The position numbers were made by a program, and so were the translations under genes. Under the pieces are notes generated by a model. That model ran no database searches and was not told the origin of the DNA. It saw only the letters and a list, made by a program, of their open reading frames with translations. This document shows positions 9,948-20,929 of a stretch of 64,000 nucleotides of DNA, in pieces. Within the stretch, counting starts at the first letter, position 1. Each line of letters starts with the position of its first letter. Source of the stretch: Streptomyces sp. HSG2 (GTDB lineage Bacteria; Actinomycetota; Actinomycetes; Streptomycetales; Streptomycetaceae); assembly GCF_016598575.1 (NCBI RefSeq), contig NZ_CP066801.1, forward strand, positions 868,001 to 932,000, in the 5' to 3' direction.

Positions 9948-10153
9948 CGGTCCGCCGGACCGGTCTCGTGCGCCGAGACCCAGTCGAGCGCCTCTCGGCG
10001 CGGGCTCGGGCCGTGCGCCGTCGACCAGCCCTCGGGTATCGCGGCGAAGGACGGCCACAGCGAGTGCTGTCGTCGTTCGTTCACCAGGACAAGGAACTGT
10101 CCGTCGGCGTCGAAGGGGTTGACGGGGGTGTCGGTGTCGGTGTCGGCGGCCAC
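9944..10153 (-). CDS. mbtH: MbtH-like protein
   Basis: A 69-residue MbtH-family protein, a small chaperone that binds NRPS adenylation domains and supports their folding and activity. The family fingerprint is clear: NPFDADGQFLVLVNERRQHSLWP near residue 12, with IPEGWSTAHGP and EALDWV further on, including the conserved Ser-Leu-Trp-Pro and Trp residues. It lies four bases after the NRPS stop and overlaps the MFS gene, so it is co-translated with its likely partner. Confidence 0.97.
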   Translation of the reverse strand: MAADTDTDTPVNPFDADGQFLVLVNERRQHSLWPSFAAIPEGWSTAHGPSPRREALDWVSAHETGPADR

Positions 10154-10157
10154 GGTG

Positions 10158-13100
10158 TCATTTCTCCAGGTCGGTCAGGCGGGCGGCGACCACGCCGGCG
10201 ATGTGCGCGATCGGTTCGGGCAGGGTCATGTCCTTGTGGGAGCAGGCCACGTCGGTGTTGTCGACACGCCCGCCGACGTACGGGGCCCAGGTGTCGGGCG
10301 TGAGGTCGTCGTCGATGGTGTCGACGGTGGCACGGAAGAACAGCACGTCTCCGTCGAAGCGCCGGTGGTCGTAGCGGCGCACCAGGTGGTTGGTGTTCAG
10401 GTAGATGTCCGCCAGCGCCTCCAGGGTGTCCGCGCCGAGCGCGGCCAGCGGGCTGCCCTCGCGCTGGAGCACCTCGACGACGCCCTCGGTGGTGAGTTGG
10501 CCGTCGCCCAGGACGTCCGGTCCGTACCCGCCCATGGCGAGCAGGGACTCCATCGCCTCGGCGTGGTCGGGCACGGGGAGTTCCCGGAACCCCTCGGCCG
10601 GGTAGGCGTCGAGGACGGCGAGAAGCTCGACCCGCTCGCCCGCCTCCTGGAGGTGGGTGGCCATGGCGTGGGCGATGATCCCGCCGGTCGACCAGCCCAG
10701 GAGGCGGTAGGGGCCGGCGGGCTGGATCTCGCGCATCCGTGACACGTAGTGCGCGGCCAGATCCTCCAGGGTGGCCGGCAGCGGGTCGCCGCTCGTGGCG
10801 GGGCCGACGCCTTGCGCCTGAAGGCCGTAGAGCGGCACGTTCGGCGGCAGCTGCCTGATGAGCCCGGCGTAGCACCAGCTCAGACCGCCGGCCGGGTGCA
10901 CGCAGTACAGGGGTGCCCGGTCGCCCGGCCGCGCGGGTCGCAGCGGCAGCAGGACGTCGAGCGGGTCGGCGCCGCGCGCGCCGTCTCCGGCGGCGTCCAA
11001 CGCGGCTTCCAGGGCCTCGACGGTCGGGGCCTGGAACACCGTGCCGATGGAGACCTCGGTGCCCAGGGCGGCCTTGACCCGGGCGGCGAGGCGGACGGCG
11101 AGCAGGGAGTGTCCGCCGAGGTCGAAGAAGTTGTCGTCGATCGTGACACGGTCGACGCCCAACACCTCGGCGAAGATCGCGCACAGCTGTTGCTGTCGGG
11201 GTCCGCGCGGGGCCCGACCGCGCGCGGCCACCGGCCGGCCGGGGGCGGGCAGCGCGCGCCGGTCGAGCTTGCCGTTGCCGGTCAGCGGCAGCCGCTCGAC
11301 CTCGACGACGGCGGACGGCACCATGTGGACGGGCAGCGCCAGGGCGGCGTGCTCGCGGAGTTCCCGGGAGAGGTCCGGCACTTCCCGGCCGGGCACGGCG
11401 TAGGCGACGAGGCGCAGGTCCCCGGGCGTGTCCTCGCGGACGACCACGGCCACGTCGGCGACGGCGTCGTGGGAGGCGAGGACGGCCTCGATCTCCCCCG
11501 GCTCGATACGGAACCCCCGGATCTTGACCTGCTGGTCGGCGCGGCCGAAGTACTCCAGCGTGCCGTCCGCCCGGCGTCGCGCGAGGTCGCCCGAGCGGTA
11601 CATCCGAACGCCGCTCTCGCCGAAGAGGTGCGCGTGGGGGTCGGCGACGAACCGTGTCGCCGTCAGGTCGGGGCGGCCCAGGTAGCCGGCGGCCACGCCG
11701 CGCCCGGCCACGTACATCTCCCCCGTCACTCCGGGCGGCACCGGCTGGAGCCGCTCGTCGAGCACGTAGACCCGCAGGTCGGGGATGTTGACGCCGATGG
11801 TGGAGGACGTGGCGGCGGCGGCCGTGGCACGGTCCAGCGGGAAGTGGGTGACGTGCACGGTGGTCTCGGTGATGCCGTACATGTTCACCAGAACCGGGGC
11901 GTCGTCGGCGTGCCGGTCGTACCAGTCGTCCAGACGGCCCAGTTCGAGCGCCTCCCCGCCGAAGACGACGTAGCGGAGCGCCAGTTCGCCGGGCGGGTGC
12001 TCGCGGTCGGCCGCCGCGAGCTGGTAGAAGGCCGAGGGGGTCTGGTTGAGGACCGTGACGCCCTCCTCGGCCAGCAGCCGCCGGAAGGCGTGGGGGTCTC
12101 GGCTGGTGAGGTGGGGGACGACGACGAGCCTGCCGCCGTGGAGCAGCGCTCCCCACAGCTCCCACACGGAGAAGTCGAAGGCGTAGGAGTGGAACAGGGT
12201 CCACACGTCGTCCGGGCCGAAACCGAACCAGTGGTCGGTGGCGGCGAACAGCCGGGTGACGTTCTCGTGAGTGACGACGACGCCCTTGGGCCGGCCGGTG
12301 GAGCCGGAGGTGTAGATGACGTACGCGGCGTCGTCGGGGCTGAGCGGCCTGGTCCGTTCCTCCTGGCGGAGCGGACCGGCGGACAGATCCGCCGCGGTGG
12401 CGGCGTCGATGGTGATGCGGGGCAGGTCGTGCTCGGGCAGTCGGGCCGCGGTGGCGGCGTCGGTGAGGACGGCCGCGGGGCGGGCGTCGGCCATCATGTA
12501 GGCCAGCCGGTCGGCCGGGTAGTCCGGGTCGAGAGGCAGGTAGGCGGCGCCCGCGAGGGAGACCGCGAGGAGCCCGGTGACCAGTTCGGGCGAGCGGGGC
12601 AGGGCCAGGGCGACGATGGAGCCGGGGCCGATGCCGCGGGCGGCGAGGAGGCGGGCCAGGCGTCGGGCGCGCGCCGAGAGGTCGGCGTAGGCGAGGCCGG
12701 TGCCGTCGTGGGCGACGGCGGTCCGGTCCGGGTGCCTCAGGGCGGCCGTCTCGTAGCGCTCGGCGAGGGTGGTCGGCGCGGGGAGCGGGGCGGGTGGACG
12801 GACGTTGCCGTCGACCAGGGCGCGCCACCGCTCGTCCGCGCCGAGCAGCGGGAGCGCGGCCAACGGGGTGTCGGGGGCTTCGGCGGCGGCGGTCAGCAGC
12901 CGGGTCAGGCGGTCGGCGAGGGCCTGACCCGTGGCCCGGTCGAACAGGTCGGTGCGGAATTCCAGGAAACCGCCGATGCCGCCGCCCGCTTGTTCGCCCG
13001 CGTTGAGGGTGAGGTCGAACTTGGCGGTGCCGGAGGTGGTCGTGGACAGTCGGGCGGTGGTCCCGGGGGCCAGGGCGAAGGTGTCGTCGGGTACCGACTG

Positions 13101-16100
13101 CCAGGCCAGCATCGTCTGGAAGAGCGGGTGCCGGGACAGGGAGCGCGGTGGGTTGAGCGCCTCCACGAGGTGGTCGAAGGGCAGCGCGTCGTGCTCGAAG
13201 GCGGCGAGCGCGCCGGTGCGGACCCGCTTCAGCAGTTCCCGGAAGGTGGGGTCGCCCGAGGTGTCGGTACGCAGCACGAGGGTGTTGGTGAAGAAGCCGA
13301 CGAGGGCGGCCGTGGTGTCGTCGTCGCGACCGGCCACGGGGGTGCCCAGCGGGATGTCGGTGCCGCACCCGTGCCGGGTGAGCAGTGCGGCCAGGCCCGC
13401 CTGGACGGTCATGAAGACGCTGGCGCCGGTCGCGCGGGCCAGCCGGACCAGACCGGCGTGGGCGTCGGCGTCGAGGGCGAAGGGGACGGTGTCGCCTCGG
13501 CTGGAGGCGACCGCAGGCCGGGGCCGGTCCGTGGGCAGGTCCAATTGGTCGGGGAGGCCGGCCAACGCCTCCTTCCAGTACGCGAGGAGGTCGAGGGCCC
13601 GGGGGGTGGGGGCGGCCGGGGTGCCCAGTGTGGCCCGCTGCCAGGCGGCGTGGTCGGCGTACTGGACGGTAGGCGGGGGCAGGTCAGGCGCGTGCCCGGC
13701 GAGCCTGGCCCGGTAGGCGGTCGCCAGGTCGTGGGCGAGGGGGGTGGTGGAGGCGCCGTCGCCCGCGATGTGGTGCAGGACGAGCAACAGGGTGTGGCGG
13801 GTGGGCGAGTCGGTGAGGAGCGTGGCGCGCAGCGGGATCTCGGTGGCCAGGTCGAAGGTCCGTCGGGCCAGGTCCGTGAGGTCCTCGCCGGCGGCCGCGC
13901 GGTGCAGCGGCGGCGCGGCGGCGGGGTCGGTCGGTGCCAGGACGACCTGTCGGGGCAGGCTGTCGTCGCTGTCGGCGGGCAGCGGGTACACCGTGCGCAG
14001 GGTCTCGTGGCGGGCCGTCAGGTCGGCGAGGGCGGCGGCGAGGGCGTCCTCGTCCAGTTCCCCATCGATGGTGAGGACGAGGGGGATGTTGTAGGTCGGG
14101 CTGGGGCCCTCCAGCCGGTGCAGGAACCACAGCCGCTGCTGAGCGGACGACAGCGGCAGGTCGCCGTCCCGGGGGACCGGTGTGAGCGGGGGGCCGTCCG
14201 GAGCAAGGCCGTGGCGCCTGCGGACGAGGGAGGCCAGGGCCGCGGGGCATGCCTCGCGGAAGACGTCCGCCGGCGAGACCGGCACGTCGAAGACGTCGCG
14301 GAGCCGGGCGGCGAGGCGGGCCGCGAGCAGCGAGTGGCCCCCGAGGTCGAAGAAGGAGACGTCGGGCGCGGGCGCGGTGTCCAGACCGAGGAGGTCGGCG
14401 AAGAGACCGACGACGATCTCCGTGTGGGCGTCCGTCGGGGCGGCGGAGGCGGAGGCCCCGGCGGGAGAGGCCGGCTCCGGCAGGGCACGCTGGTCCAGCT
14501 TGTCGTTGGCGGTGCGCGGAAGCGACTCCAGCGGGACGACCGCGTCGGGAACCATGGGGGCGGGCAGCACGTCCGCGAGGTGGCCGCGCAGGGCGTCCGG
14601 GTCCACCGGGACCCCCGTTCGGGGGACCACGTAGGCCAGCAGGCGCTTGCCGGCCGCCCCGTCGCGTGCGATGACCGCCGCCTGGGCGACGGCGGGATGG
14701 GCGGCCAGGACCGCCCGCGTCTCGCCGAGTTCGACGCGGAAGCCGCGGATCTTGACCTGGTCGTCGGTGCGGCCGATGAACTCCAGACCGCCGTCCTCGG
14801 TGCGGCGCACCAGATCGCCGGTCCGGTACATGCGGCCCCCGGGGTCGCCGTTCGCCGCGCCGAACGGGTCGGCGACGAACCGCTCCGCCGTGAGGTCCGG
14901 GCGGCCGAGGTAGCCGCGGGCCAGGGCCGCGCCCGCCACGTACAGCTCGCCCGGGAAGCCGTCGGGGGTCGGCCTGAGGGCACTGTCCAGGACGTAGAGG
15001 CGGGTGCCTCGGACCGGGCTGCCGGCGGCGCGCGGCCCGGTCCAGTGGTAGGCGTCCACGGTGGTCTCGGTGGGGCCGTAGAGGTTGACGGGGTGGACGC
15101 CCTCGGTCTCGGACAGGCGTCGCCAGAGCTGCGCGGGGACCGCCTCTCCGCCGACGACGAGCACGGCCGGCCGGTGGTGGCCGTCGCCGAGCAGGCCCTC
15201 GGCGAGGAGGGCCTCCGCGTAGGAGGGGGTGACGTCGAGGTAGTCGACCCGGTGCCGGTCGACGTAGGCGGTGAGGGCCGCCGGGTCGCGGTAGGTGGCG
15301 TCGTCGAGCAGGTGGAGTTCGTGGCCGTGCGCCATCCACAGCACCGGGTCCCAGGAGGCGTCGAAGGCGAAGGAGGCACTGTGGGCGATCTTCAGGCGGG
15401 TGCGTCCGGTGCGCGCGACGGCCGGCGCGATGTGGTCGGTTCCGTGGCCGGCGTGGAGGTTGGCGAGGGAGGCGTGCGTGACGACGACGCCCTTGGGGCG
15501 ACCGGTGGAGCCGGAGGTGTGGATGACGTACGCGGCGTCGTCGGGTGTCGGCTCGGCGGCGGGCCGGTCGGCGGGCGAGCGGCGAAGCGCCTCGGTGGTC
15601 TCCGGGGCGTCGAGGGCGACGGTGGGGCGTCCGTGCTCCGGGAGCCGGGCGAGCGTGTCGGTCGTGCCCAGCACGACACCCGGGCGGGCGTCCCGCAGGA
15701 CGTCGAGGGTGCGGGCGTGAGGATGGTGAAGGTCCAGGGGCTGGCAGACGCCGCCCGCCTTCATCACCGCGAGCAGCGCCGTGACCATGGCCGGAGAGCG
15801 GGGCAGGGCGAGCGCGACGGGGATCTCGGGGCCGATGCCCCGCGCGGCGAGGTGGTGGGCCAGCCGGTTCGCCGCGGCGTCGAGTTCACCGAAGGTGAGG
15901 GTCTCGGCACCGGAGCGGACGGCGGTCTCGTCGGGGGTGCGGGCGGCCCGCGCGGCGAAGGCGGCGGGGAGGGTGGTGGCGGCGGCCGGCTCGCTCCGGC
16001 CGGCCGTGGCCCGGCGTATCCCGTCCGGCGAGATCAGGTCCACGCCGGCCGTCGAGCGGTGCGGGTCGTCGAGCAGCAGCGCGGTCAGGCTGTCGAGGCA

Positions 16101-17345
16101 GCGCCGGAAGGCGGCGCGGTGCCGTTCGAGTTCGGCGGGTGTGTGGCGGTCGGGGTCGGCCTCCAACACCAGGGCGAGGGAGTCGTCGGGGCCGGGCCAG
16201 GCGCCGAAGGCGAGGTCCTCCACCGGTCCGGCGGCCAGGTTGCGGACGGTGCCCGTCGGGCCGCCGAAGTCCAGGGAGCCCCCGTCGTGGGGCTTGATGT
16301 TGACCATCGGGCCGGTGAGCGGGGCGGTCGGGTCGGTGAGACCCAGATCACGGCGGAGGTCGGCCTGCGGGTAGCGCTGACGCCGCCGCACCTGACGGAT
16401 CTCCAGCACCACGCGGCGCAGCAGCTCGGCGGCGGTGTCCTCGGGCCGCAGGGCGATCCTCAGCGGCAGGACGTTGACGCACATCGCGGGGGTGCGCAGG
16501 GCGGCGGGGCCGCGGCGGTTGGTGACGGGCAGGCCCAGCACGACGTCCCGACTCCCGGTGAGCCGGTGCGTGTACACGACGGTGGCGGCGACGACGAGTT
16601 CGGCCCACGTGGCCTTGGCGGCCTGGGCTGCCAGACCGAGACGGGTGAGGGAGCCCGGCGGCAGATCCGCCACGGCCCGCAGCGGCGGCGCGCCGGAGGG
16701 CGGGCCGGAGGACGTCGACAGGGCCGTGGGGGCGGCGCCCGCCATCCGGTCCGCCCAGAACTCGCGGTCCGCGGCGTAGGCCTCACCCTCCAGGTAGGCC
16801 CGCTCCTCGGCGACCAGATCGGCGAGCGGGGCGAAGCGGGCCCCGGGCACGTCCGCGTCACCGGCGGCGTACACCTCGGCGACGCGCCGGGATATCAGGG
16901 TCAGCGCGTAGGCGTCGACGGCGATGTGGTGCACCCTCTGGTACCACAACCAGCGGGTGTCGCCGATCCGCAGGAGTGCCTGCGTCATCAGAGCGTCCGG
17001 GGCGGCGAGGTCGGCGGGACGGGAGAGGTCGGCGCGGATCCAGCGCTCGGCGGCCTCGGCGGGGGACGGGGCGTCCCGGAGGTCGAGTCGGCTCAGGCGC
17101 ACCCCGCCCTCGGGGTCCGGGTACTGCGCGGGTGTGCCGTCGACGTCGGCGAACCGCAGCCGCAGGGTGTCCGCCTCGGCGACGGTCCGCCGCAGTGCGC
17201 GCTCGAACAGGGCCCCGTCGAGGTCCCCGTCGATCTCCACGACGTCGGCCGTGTGGTACTCGGTCCCGCCCGGGGTGAGCCGGTGGGCGTAGAGGATGCC
17301 ACTCTGTGCGGTGAGCAGGGGGAACGAATCCGGACGCTCGTTCAT
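10158..17345 (-). CDS. dhbF: Dimodular NRPS (C-A-T-C-A-T-TE), catechol siderophore synthetase
   Basis: A 2395-residue synthetase with this order: condensation 1 (HHIAVDA), adenylation 1 (core [10 protein letters not shown] near 610), carrier 1 (DLGGHS near 1000), condensation 2 (HHIAGDG near 1190), adenylation 2 (near 1680), carrier 2 (near 2075) and thioesterase (GWSTGG near 2218). By eye against GrsA, pocket 1 reads D-A-D-D-V-G-L-V-D-K, acidic and suited to a basic residue, and pocket 2 D-F-W-N-V-G-M-V-H-K, the Thr code. No epimerase is present. This fits a cyclic trimer of dihydroxybenzoyl-Arg-Thr as in griseobactin. The ATG at 17345 is chosen over an upstream TTG; GAGGAG precedes it by 12 bases. 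Confidence 0.93.
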   Translation of the reverse strand: MNERPDSFPLLTAQSGILYAHRLTPGGTEYHTADVVEIDGDLDGALFERALRRTVAEADTLRLRFADVDGTPAQYPDPEGGVRLSRLDLRDAPSPAEAAERWIRADLSRPADLAAPDALMTQALLRIGDTRWLWYQRVHHIAVDAYALTLISRRVAEVYAAGDADVPGARFAPLADLVAEERAYLEGEAYAADREFWADRMAGAAPTALSTSSGPPSGAPPLRAVADLPPGSLTRLGLAAQAAKATWAELVVAATVVYTHRLTGSRDVVLGLPVTNRRGPAALRTPAMCVNVLPLRIALRPEDTAAELLRRVVLEIRQVRRRQRYPQADLRRDLGLTDPTAPLTGPMVNIKPHDGGSLDFGGPTGTVRNLAAGPVEDLAFGAWPGPDDSLALVLEADPDRHTPAELERHRAAFRRCLDSLTALLLDDPHRSTAGVDLISPDGIRRATAGRSEPAAATTLPAAFAARAARTPDETAVRSGAETLTFGELDAAANRLAHHLAARGIGPEIPVALALPRSPAMVTALLAVMKAGGVCQPLDLHHPHARTLDVLRDARPGVVLGTTDTLARLPEHGRPTVALDAPETTEALRRSPADRPAAEPTPDDAAYVIHTSGSTGRPKGVVVTHASLANLHAGHGTDHIAPAVARTGRTRLKIAHSASFAFDASWDPVLWMAHGHELHLLDDATYRDPAALTAYVDRHRVDYLDVTPSYAEALLAEGLLGDGHHRPAVLVVGGEAVPAQLWRRLSETEGVHPVNLYGPTETTVDAYHWTGPRAAGSPVRGTRLYVLDSALRPTPDGFPGELYVAGAALARGYLGRPDLTAERFVADPFGAANGDPGGRMYRTGDLVRRTEDGGLEFIGRTDDQVKIRGFRVELGETRAVLAAHPAVAQAAVIARDGAAGKRLLAYVVPRTGVPVDPDALRGHLADVLPAPMVPDAVVPLESLPRTANDKLDQRALPEPASPAGASASAAPTDAHTEIVVGLFADLLGLDTAPAPDVSFFDLGGHSLLAARLAARLRDVFDVPVSPADVFREACPAALASLVRRRHGLAPDGPPLTPVPRDGDLPLSSAQQRLWFLHRLEGPSPTYNIPLVLTIDGELDEDALAAALADLTARHETLRTVYPLPADSDDSLPRQVVLAPTDPAAAPPLHRAAAGEDLTDLARRTFDLATEIPLRATLLTDSPTRHTLLLVLHHIAGDGASTTPLAHDLATAYRARLAGHAPDLPPPTVQYADHAAWQRATLGTPAAPTPRALDLLAYWKEALAGLPDQLDLPTDRPRPAVASSRGDTVPFALDADAHAGLVRLARATGASVFMTVQAGLAALLTRHGCGTDIPLGTPVAGRDDDTTAALVGFFTNTLVLRTDTSGDPTFRELLKRVRTGALAAFEHDALPFDHLVEALNPPRSLSRHPLFQTMLAWQSVPDDTFALAPGTTARLSTTTSGTAKFDLTLNAGEQAGGGIGGFLEFRTDLFDRATGQALADRLTRLLTAAAEAPDTPLAALPLLGADERWRALVDGNVRPPAPLPAPTTLAERYETAALRHPDRTAVAHDGTGLAYADLSARARRLARLLAARGIGPGSIVALALPRSPELVTGLLAVSLAGAAYLPLDPDYPADRLAYMMADARPAAVLTDAATAARLPEHDLPRITIDAATAADLSAGPLRQEERTRPLSPDDAAYVIYTSGSTGRPKGVVVTHENVTRLFAATDHWFGFGPDDVWTLFHSYAFDFSVWELWGALLHGGRLVVVPHLTSRDPHAFRRLLAEEGVTVLNQTPSAFYQLAAADREHPPGELALRYVVFGGEALELGRLDDWYDRHADDAPVLVNMYGITETTVHVTHFPLDRATAAAATSSTIGVNIPDLRVYVLDERLQPVPPGVTGEMYVAGRGVAAGYLGRPDLTATRFVADPHAHLFGESGVRMYRSGDLARRRADGTLEYFGRADQQVKIRGFRIEPGEIEAVLASHDAVADVAVVVREDTPGDLRLVAYAVPGREVPDLSRELREHAALALPVHMVPSAVVEVERLPLTGNGKLDRRALPAPGRPVAARGRAPRGPRQQQLCAIFAEVLGVDRVTIDDNFFDLGGHSLLAVRLAARVKAALGTEVSIGTVFQAPTVEALEAALDAAGDGARGADPLDVLLPLRPARPGDRAPLYCVHPAGGLSWCYAGLIRQLPPNVPLYGLQAQGVGPATSGDPLPATLEDLAAHYVSRMREIQPAGPYRLLGWSTGGIIAHAMATHLQEAGERVELLAVLDAYPAEGFRELPVPDHAEAMESLLAMGGYGPDVLGDGQLTTEGVVEVLQREGSPLAALGADTLEALADIYLNTNHLVRRYDHRRFDGDVLFFRATVDTIDDDLTPDTWAPYVGGRVDNTDVACSHKDMTLPEPIAHIAGVVAARLTDLEK

Positions 17346-17403
17346 CTGGGGGTACAACTCCTCGGTTGTGAGAGCCTTGCCGCGCCCACTGGCCGCCAAT
17401 TTC

Positions 17404-17422
17404 TTAGGTAAGCCTAAGCTAA
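17404..17422 (-). promoter_or_regulatory. Iron box (DtxR/DmdR-type operator) for the NRPS operon
   Basis: TTAGGTAAGCCTAAGCTAA matches the DtxR/DmdR operator closely. It lies 59 bases upstream of the NRPS ATG and 77 bases before the divergent amidohydrolase gene, so it could repress both directions when iron is plentiful. Confidence 0.9.
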
Positions 17423-17498
17423 TGGTTCATGGCCCGCGTAACCCCACCGGCGTCCGCGGGAGAGGGAAGCACGCCATCGTCCACCGGAAGAGGAACAG

Positions 17499-18692
17499 AT
17501 GACCCACCCACACGACGGCGCGGCGGGCGCGCCCACCGGCCCCGACGACCCGACGGACGTCAAGTCCCGGATACGGAGGGCGGTCGAGGAGCACCGCGCG
17601 ACACTGCTCGACCTCAGTCGCCGCCTCCACGACCACCCCGAGACGGCCTTCGTCGAGCACCGCGCCGCCGCGTGGTGCTCCGAGGTGCTGGGCGACGGGG
17701 GCTTCACCGTGACCGCCCCGGCGTACGGCCTGGAGACCGCCTTCGAGGCCACGCTCGGCGAGGGCCCGTTGACCGTGGCCTTGGTCTGCGAGTACGACGC
17801 CCTGCCGGACCTGGGGCACGCCTGCGGACACAACCTGATCGCCGCGGCGGGTATCGGCGCCGCACTGGCCCTGGCGTCCGTCGCGGACGAACTCGGCCTC
17901 CGGGTGCGCGTACTGGGCACGCCGGCCGAGGAACGAGGGGCGGGCAAGGCGCTCATGCTGGACGCCGGCGCCTTCGAGGGCGTGGACGCCGCGATGATGG
18001 TGCATCCCTGCCCCTTCGACATGTCCGACTTCCGATCCTTCGCGCTGGGCACCCTCTCCGTGACCTACACCGGCCGCGCCGCGCACCCGAGCCTCAACCC
18101 CCACGAGGGCCGCAACGCCGCCGACGCCCTGACCGTCGCCCAGGTCGCCATCGGGTTGCTGCGACAGCACCTGCCGCCCCAGTGGCGGGTGCACGGGGTG
18201 ACCACGGAGGCGGGCAGTGCCCCGAACGCGATTCCCCATCGGGCCCGCGCCGAGTACGAGTTGCGGGCGCTCGCCGCCGAGGACCTCGCCGAGCTTCGGG
18301 AGCGGGTGGAGGCGTGCTTCCGCGCCGGTGCCCTGGCCACCGGGTGCGAGGTCCGGCTGGAACGTCCGGAGCCGGACTACCTCGACTTCCGCGGCGACCG
18401 GGAACTCATCCGACTGTGGGAGGCCAACGCGCGTGCGCTGGGCCGGCCGGAGCCCGTCGAGCGCCCGCCGTTCGCCTGCACCGACATGGGCAACGTCTCG
18501 CACGTGGTGCCCTCCATCCACCCGGTACTCGACATCAGCGGCGGCACCTGCGGTCCGCACGAGGCCGCGTTCGCCGAGGCCGCCGCGTCCCCGACGGGCG
18601 AACGGGCGATGCTGGACGGCGCGACGGCGATGGCCTGGACCGCCGCCGACCTCGCCGGGGAGCGACTCACCGCGCGAAGCGGCGCGGTGTGA
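17499..18692 (+). CDS. M20-family amidohydrolase, possible siderophore-amide hydrolase
   Basis: A 397-residue zinc amidohydrolase of the M20D type (AbgB/HipO-like). Metal-site and core motifs are CEYDALPDLGHACGHN near residue 107, the TPAEERG segment with the catalytic Glu near 145, and MMVHPCP near 167. The dimerisation domain is interposed at about 185-290. These enzymes cut N-acyl or aryl amides of amino acids. Divergent from the NRPS across an iron box, it could hydrolyse the dihydroxybenzoyl-Arg amide after the esterase opens the ester ring. That role is inference. AGAGGAA precedes the ATG. No signal peptide is seen. Confidence 0.85.
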   Translation: MTHPHDGAAGAPTGPDDPTDVKSRIRRAVEEHRATLLDLSRRLHDHPETAFVEHRAAAWCSEVLGDGGFTVTAPAYGLETAFEATLGEGPLTVALVCEYDALPDLGHACGHNLIAAAGIGAALALASVADELGLRVRVLGTPAEERGAGKALMLDAGAFEGVDAAMMVHPCPFDMSDFRSFALGTLSVTYTGRAAHPSLNPHEGRNAADALTVAQVAIGLLRQHLPPQWRVHGVTTEAGSAPNAIPHRARAEYELRALAAEDLAELRERVEACFRAGALATGCEVRLERPEPDYLDFRGDRELIRLWEANARALGRPEPVERPPFACTDMGNVSHVVPSIHPVLDISGGTCGPHEAAFAEAAASPTGERAMLDGATAMAWTAADLAGERLTARSGAV

Positions 18693-18703
18693 CGGCCGAG
18701 CCG

Positions 18704-18743
18704 CGGCCCGGTGCCGGGCGGCGTGCCGCCCGGCACCGGGCCG
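18704..18743. terminator. Bidirectional terminator hairpin
   Basis: A perfect 19-base-pair inverted repeat with a two-base loop (arms 18704-18722 and 18725-18743) sits between the convergent amidohydrolase and receptor genes. It is the longest perfect stem noticed in the window. Confidence 0.85.
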
Positions 18744-18762
18744 GTCCCGGGCTGGTGCCGGG

Positions 18763-19767
18763 TCAGGAACCCAGCGCCTCGGTGACGTCATCCAGGACCA
18801 CACCGGCCGCGATCGGCCCGCCGCGAGTGGACCACACGGAACCGTCGACCGTGACGACGTGGTCGTTCTTGACCGCGTTCAGTTCCTTGTACGCGGCCTT
18901 GGACTGCACTTCCTCCAAGGCCTTCTCGCCGTCGGAGGTGAGGGTCGACAGGAACAGCCAGTCGCCGTCGATCTCGTCGATCTTCTCCAGGCTCAGCGAC
19001 GGCGTGTGCGCGTTGCCCTCCTTGTCCTGCGCCGCCGGACGCTTCAGGCCCATCTCCAGCACCACACCGCTGGCGAACTGCTGACTTTCCATCCAGCTCG
19101 GACCGTCCGGGTTCCACCGCACGATGGAGACCTCGGCGCCCTTGTCGTCGCCCAGCTTCTCGCCCGCCGCCTTGGCCGCCGCCTCCTGCTCGGAGATGAC
19201 CTCGTTGGCCTCGTCGAGCTTGTTCAGCGCGTTGCCCACCCCGCGGAAGGACAGTTTCCAGTCGTCGGTGGGCGCCATGGTGACGAGCGTGGCCGGCGTG
19301 ATCTCGCGCAGCTGGTTCAGCACCTGCTCGTCCTGCATGTCACCGGCGAGGATGAGGTCCGGCTTGGCCTCGACCACCTTGTCCATCACCGGCTGGAGGA
19401 GGTTGCCGACGACCTCGATGCCCTCGACCCGGTCGGCGAGGTAGGCCGGGGGCTCGTCCAGGCCCTGACCGTTGGTGATGCCGACGGGCTCCAGACCGAG
19501 CGCGAGGACCATGTCGAGGTCTTCCTGGGTCAGCGTCACGATCCGCTGCGGCTCGGCCGGCACCTCCACCGCGGTCCCGGTGGCGTCCTTCACCGTCCTG
19601 GTCGCCGCGTCTCCGGAACCCGAGGACGAGGCGGAGGCATCCTTGGAGTCCGTCCCCCCGGAGCCCGAACCACAGGCCGTCAGAAGCAGCGCCGAGGCCC
19701 CGAGCACGGTGACCGCCCGCGCCGCGCGGAAGGGAAGGGACGGGGAAGGACGTCTGGGCAGCGTCAT
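18763..19767 (-). CDS. Siderophore-binding lipoprotein (FepB/FecB type)
   Basis: A 334-residue periplasmic-binding-protein-like lipoprotein. The signal peptide ends in ALLLTACGSGSGG, a lipobox that puts the protein on the outer face of the membrane after lipidation at that Cys, followed by a Ser/Gly/Asp linker. Family features follow: PQRIVTLTQEDLDMVLALGL, KPDLILAG and a long central helix. It should deliver the ferric catechol to the permease at 4616. The ATG at 19767 is chosen because GGAG lies five bases before it; an alternative start is six codons upstream. It is divergent from the ATPase gene across an iron box. Confidence 0.93.
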   Translation of the reverse strand: MTLPRRPSPSLPFRAARAVTVLGASALLLTACGSGSGGTDSKDASASSSGSGDAATRTVKDATGTAVEVPAEPQRIVTLTQEDLDMVLALGLEPVGITNGQGLDEPPAYLADRVEGIEVVGNLLQPVMDKVVEAKPDLILAGDMQDEQVLNQLREITPATLVTMAPTDDWKLSFRGVGNALNKLDEANEVISEQEAAAKAAGEKLGDDKGAEVSIVRWNPDGPSWMESQQFASGVVLEMGLKRPAAQDKEGNAHTPSLSLEKIDEIDGDWLFLSTLTSDGEKALEEVQSKAAYKELNAVKNDHVVTVDGSVWSTRGGPIAAGVVLDDVTEALGS

Positions 19768-19851
19768 GGGAACTCCATGCTTCATGGGATGGTACGTACC
19801 GGCGGGGCGGGCCGAACCTCACGGCCGACACCCTCCCCCTCCGCCGATGGA

Positions 19852-19870
19852 TAAGGTTAGCCTTACCTCA
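19852..19870. promoter_or_regulatory. Iron box (DtxR/DmdR-type operator) for receptor and ATPase
   Basis: TAAGGTTAGCCTTACCTCA is a strong DtxR-type operator in the divergent space between the lipoprotein and the ATPase. Its final base is the A of an ATG that opens the ATPase reading frame, the same layout as at 4598-4616. Confidence 0.9.
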
Positions 19871-20739
19871 TGCCGGATGTGCAAGGGGGTCGTCATTTCG
19901 AAGGGGCAGGCCAGGTGGAACTGCGCACCGAGCAGCTGATCGCCGGATACGCCGACCGGACGGTGGTCGACCGGGTCGACGTGACCGTCGCGCCCGGCGA
20001 GGTGGTCGCCGTCGTCGGACCGAACGGATGCGGCAAGTCGACACTGCTGCGATCGATGGCCCGACTGCACGAGCCCCGAGGCGGCCGTGTCCTGGTGGGC
20101 GACGAGGACGTCTGGCGCATGCGACAACGCAGGGCCGCGCACCACATCGCCCTGCTGCCCCAGTCCCCCCAGGCCCCAGAGGCGGTCACCGTCGCCGGTC
20201 TGGTGCGATACGGCCGCCACCCGCACCAGGGGCTGTTCCGCCAGTGGTCCCGCGAGGACGAGCGGGCCGTCGAACACGCCTTGGAGGCGACCGGGACCAC
20301 CGAACTGGCCGACCGACGACTCGACGAACTCTCCGGCGGCCAACGGCAGCGCTGCTGGCTGGCGATGGCCCTCGCCCAGGAGACACCCGTCCTCCTCCTC
20401 GACGAACCGACCAGCGCGCTGGACATCGGCCACGCGGTGGAGGTCCTCGACCTGGTGCGCCGGATCGCGGCGGACGGCCGGAGCGTCGCCATGGTCCTCC
20501 ACGACCTGGCCGCCGCCGCTCGCTACGCCGACGTCGTCGTCGCCATGCGGGACGGCCGGGTCGTCGCCCGGGGCGCCCCCCGCGAGACCATCGACGCCGC
20601 CCTGGTACGCGAGCTGTACGGCGTGGAGGCCGAGATCCTGACCGCGCCCTCCGACGGTTCACCGGTGGTCGTGCCGGTGTCCGGCGGGCCGACCTCCGCT
20701 CCGGCACGACGTGGAGGAGACGAGCCGGCCCGCCGGTGA
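19870..20739 (+). CDS. Siderophore ABC transporter ATPase (FepC type)
   Basis: A 289-residue ABC ATPase: Walker A GPNGCGKST near residue 53, Q-loop LLPQSPQ, signature LSGGQRQR near 155, Walker B VLLLDEPTSALD and the switch His in VLHDLAAA. It resembles FepC/FhuC and should power the double permease at 4616 with the lipoprotein at 18763. Two starts are possible: the ATG at 19870, abutting the iron box and leaderless, or a GTG at 19915 with an AAGGGGC sequence upstream. The C-terminal extension of about 25 residues is low complexity. Confidence 0.92.
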   Translation: MPDVQGGRHFEGAGQVELRTEQLIAGYADRTVVDRVDVTVAPGEVVAVVGPNGCGKSTLLRSMARLHEPRGGRVLVGDEDVWRMRQRRAAHHIALLPQSPQAPEAVTVAGLVRYGRHPHQGLFRQWSREDERAVEHALEATGTTELADRRLDELSGGQRQRCWLAMALAQETPVLLLDEPTSALDIGHAVEVLDLVRRIAADGRSVAMVLHDLAAAARYADVVVAMRDGRVVARGAPRETIDAALVRELYGVEAEILTAPSDGSPVVVPVSGGPTSAPARRGGDEPARR

Positions 20740-20929
20740 GACACCGACCACACGCCGACCCAGGACGTGTCGATGCGGTCGGTGGGGCTTCCGGAGGCCC
20801 CGGAGCAGACCGTGATGGTGGCCCGGGCTGCGTTCCCGAAGGGGAGCCCGGCGATACGGGTGTTCGCCGATGAAACCCGGCCGGGCCGTCGCGTCTCGCT
20901 CCACCACGCGCTGATCACCTCACATCCCA

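Noticed and set aside
10749..17411. Very long plus-strand open frame opposite the NRPS gene
   Set aside because: It is the antisense shadow of high-GC codon usage: low-complexity Gly/Val/Arg sequence with no motif, while the minus strand has clear NRPS domains.
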